DNA from: Anaerolineaceae bacterium
Lineage (GTDB): Bacteria > Chloroflexota > Anaerolineae > JAAYZQ01
Direction: 5' to 3'
Length of the DNA stretch: 6,260 bases
Assembly: GCA_012514775.1 (NCBI GenBank)
Contig: JAAYZQ010000272.1
Location: 1-6,260, forward strand
Position 1 is the stretch's first letter; every line of letters starts with the position of its first letter. The notes below the pieces were generated by a model. It was not told the origin of the DNA and did not search any database. It saw nothing but the letters and a program-made list of their open reading frames with translations. Shown piece after piece: positions 5,684-6,260 of this stretch. A program made the position numbers and the translations under genes.

Positions 5684-5712
5684 TTGACATGGAGGCTGTT
5701 GCGCAGTATAGT
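5684..5712 (+). promoter_or_regulatory. near-consensus promoter of the right-edge membrane protein
   Basis: The -35 box is a perfect TTGACA (5684-5689), followed by a 17-base spacer and TATAGT (5707-5712). The start would be near 5719, giving a leader of about 44 bases. The gene is therefore probably transcribed independently of comEC, which ends only 28 bases before the -35 box. Confidence 0.82.
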
Positions 5713-5734
5713 GTGGCAGTGCGGGGTGTGCCAC
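5713..5734. repeat. inverted repeat at the transcription start of the membrane protein gene
   Basis: GTGGCA (5713-5718) is repeated inverted as TGCCAC (5729-5734) around a 10-base G-rich spacer. It begins directly after the -10 box and covers the predicted start. This is a good position for a repressor operator, or for a hairpin at the 5' end of the messenger. Confidence 0.4.
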
Positions 5735-5762
5735 CGCCAAGACTTCACAGTCAGGGGGTACC

Positions 5763-6260
5763 ATGCTTTCGTGGGAATCGCTCCTCGCCAATGCCCTCCT
5801 CTGGGGACTGGCGCTTTCTCTGGTTCTTTTTGTCATCATGGCGGCGAGCATGGTCCTCGCCCCCGACATGTGGGTCGGCGACTATCCGCCCGACATCCGC
5901 GAGAAGTACGGGCCGATGCGCCCGCGCTCGGCGCGTCTTCGCCCATTCGTGGCGGTCGCGTTCTTTGCCGCCGTGGTCGCCCTGCCCCTCCTCGCTCTCC
6001 TCACCCTCTCTTCCGCCGCCGGCCGGCTGTCGTTCCTCACGGCCCTGCTCTCGACCTTTGTGGTGCTGCTCGTGTTCAACACCTTCGATCTGCTTGTGCT
6101 CGACTGGTTGCTGTTCTGCACGCTCCGCCCGCGCTTTATCGTGCTCCCCGGTACGGAAGGGATGGCGGGCTACCGGGACTATCGCTTTCACTTTGTCGGC
6201 TTCCTGAAGGGACTGGGGTTCTGCCTCGTGGGTGCGGTCGTCATCGCGGGGCTCTGGATG
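5763..6260 (+). CDS. uncharacterised polytopic membrane protein (C-terminus cut by window edge)
   Basis: The frame is open from ATG at 5763 to the window end: 166 codons, no stop. A ribosome-binding site, AGGGGGT (5753-5759), lies three bases upstream, behind a strong promoter. The protein begins MLSWESLLANALLWGLALSL. Four hydrophobic segments are visible at about 8-33, 62-84, 90-120 and 149-166, suggesting an integral membrane protein close to complete. Polar signatures between them look conserved-family in style: W37-VGDYPPDIREKYGPM (37-52), FDLLVLDW (108-115), RPRFIVLPGTEG (122-133) and YRDYRFHFVGFLKG (137-150). I do not recognise a named family and assign no function. The well-formed loops with charged and aromatic residues argue for a real, constrained gene. 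It follows comEC by 107 bases but has its own promoter, so a competence role is not implied. Confidence 0.8.
   Translation, partial: MLSWESLLANALLWGLALSLVLFVIMAASMVLAPDMWVGDYPPDIREKYGPMRPRSARLRPFVAVAFFAAVVALPLLALLTLSSAAGRLSFLTALLSTFVVLLVFNTFDLLVLDWLLFCTLRPRFIVLPGTEGMAGYRDYRFHFVGFLKGLGFCLVGAVVIAGLWM

Overview
The window (roughly two-thirds G+C) looks like a chromosomal segment of a Chloroflexota bacterium, most likely Anaerolineae-like. The assignment is inferred from three things: a bacterial eRF1-like (baeRF/Vms1-type) protein of a kind I recall as common in that phylum, a secreted HtrA protease with a Thr/Pro-rich 'TPTP' tether after its lipoprotein-like signal, and a ComEC carrying ISGSN in place of the usual ISGLH. 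No phylogenetic marker gene is present, so this is a suggestion only. I see no mobile element, CRISPR array, tRNA or rRNA.

Layout. (1) 1-434, plus strand: the C-terminal 143 residues of an ABC-transporter sugar-type substrate-binding protein, cut by the left edge. (2) 489-517: a strong intrinsic terminator serving the minus-strand gene that converges on it. (3) 533-1648, minus strand: an eRF1-like domain protein with a Cys4 zinc ribbon and an unusual GGQ-equivalent loop. (4) 1746-2903, minus strand: an HtrA/DegP-type serine protease with one PDZ domain, exported and probably membrane-tethered. A 97-base gap with two tandem hairpins separates it from gene 3. (5) 2904-3240: a 337-base divergent control region holding a good sigma70-type promoter for htrA, a near-consensus one for comEC, and several inverted and direct repeats. 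(6) 3241-5655, plus strand: full-length comEC, the DNA-uptake channel with its metallo-beta-lactamase domain. (7) 5763-6260, plus strand: an unrecognised polytopic membrane protein running off the right edge, with its own near-consensus promoter.

Working together. HtrA (protein quality control outside the membrane) and the eRF1-like protein (a possible ribosome-rescue or peptidyl-tRNA hydrolase factor inside the cell) lie in tandem on one strand. No convincing promoter is visible in front of the second, so they may share a transcript from the htrA promoter and form a stress or quality-control pair. This is inference. ComEC has no other competence gene beside it. The most notable items are the GGQ-less eRF1-like protein, the repeat-rich divergent region with a shared 10-base motif beside each promoter, and the uncharacterised membrane protein at the right edge. 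The rest looks ordinary.
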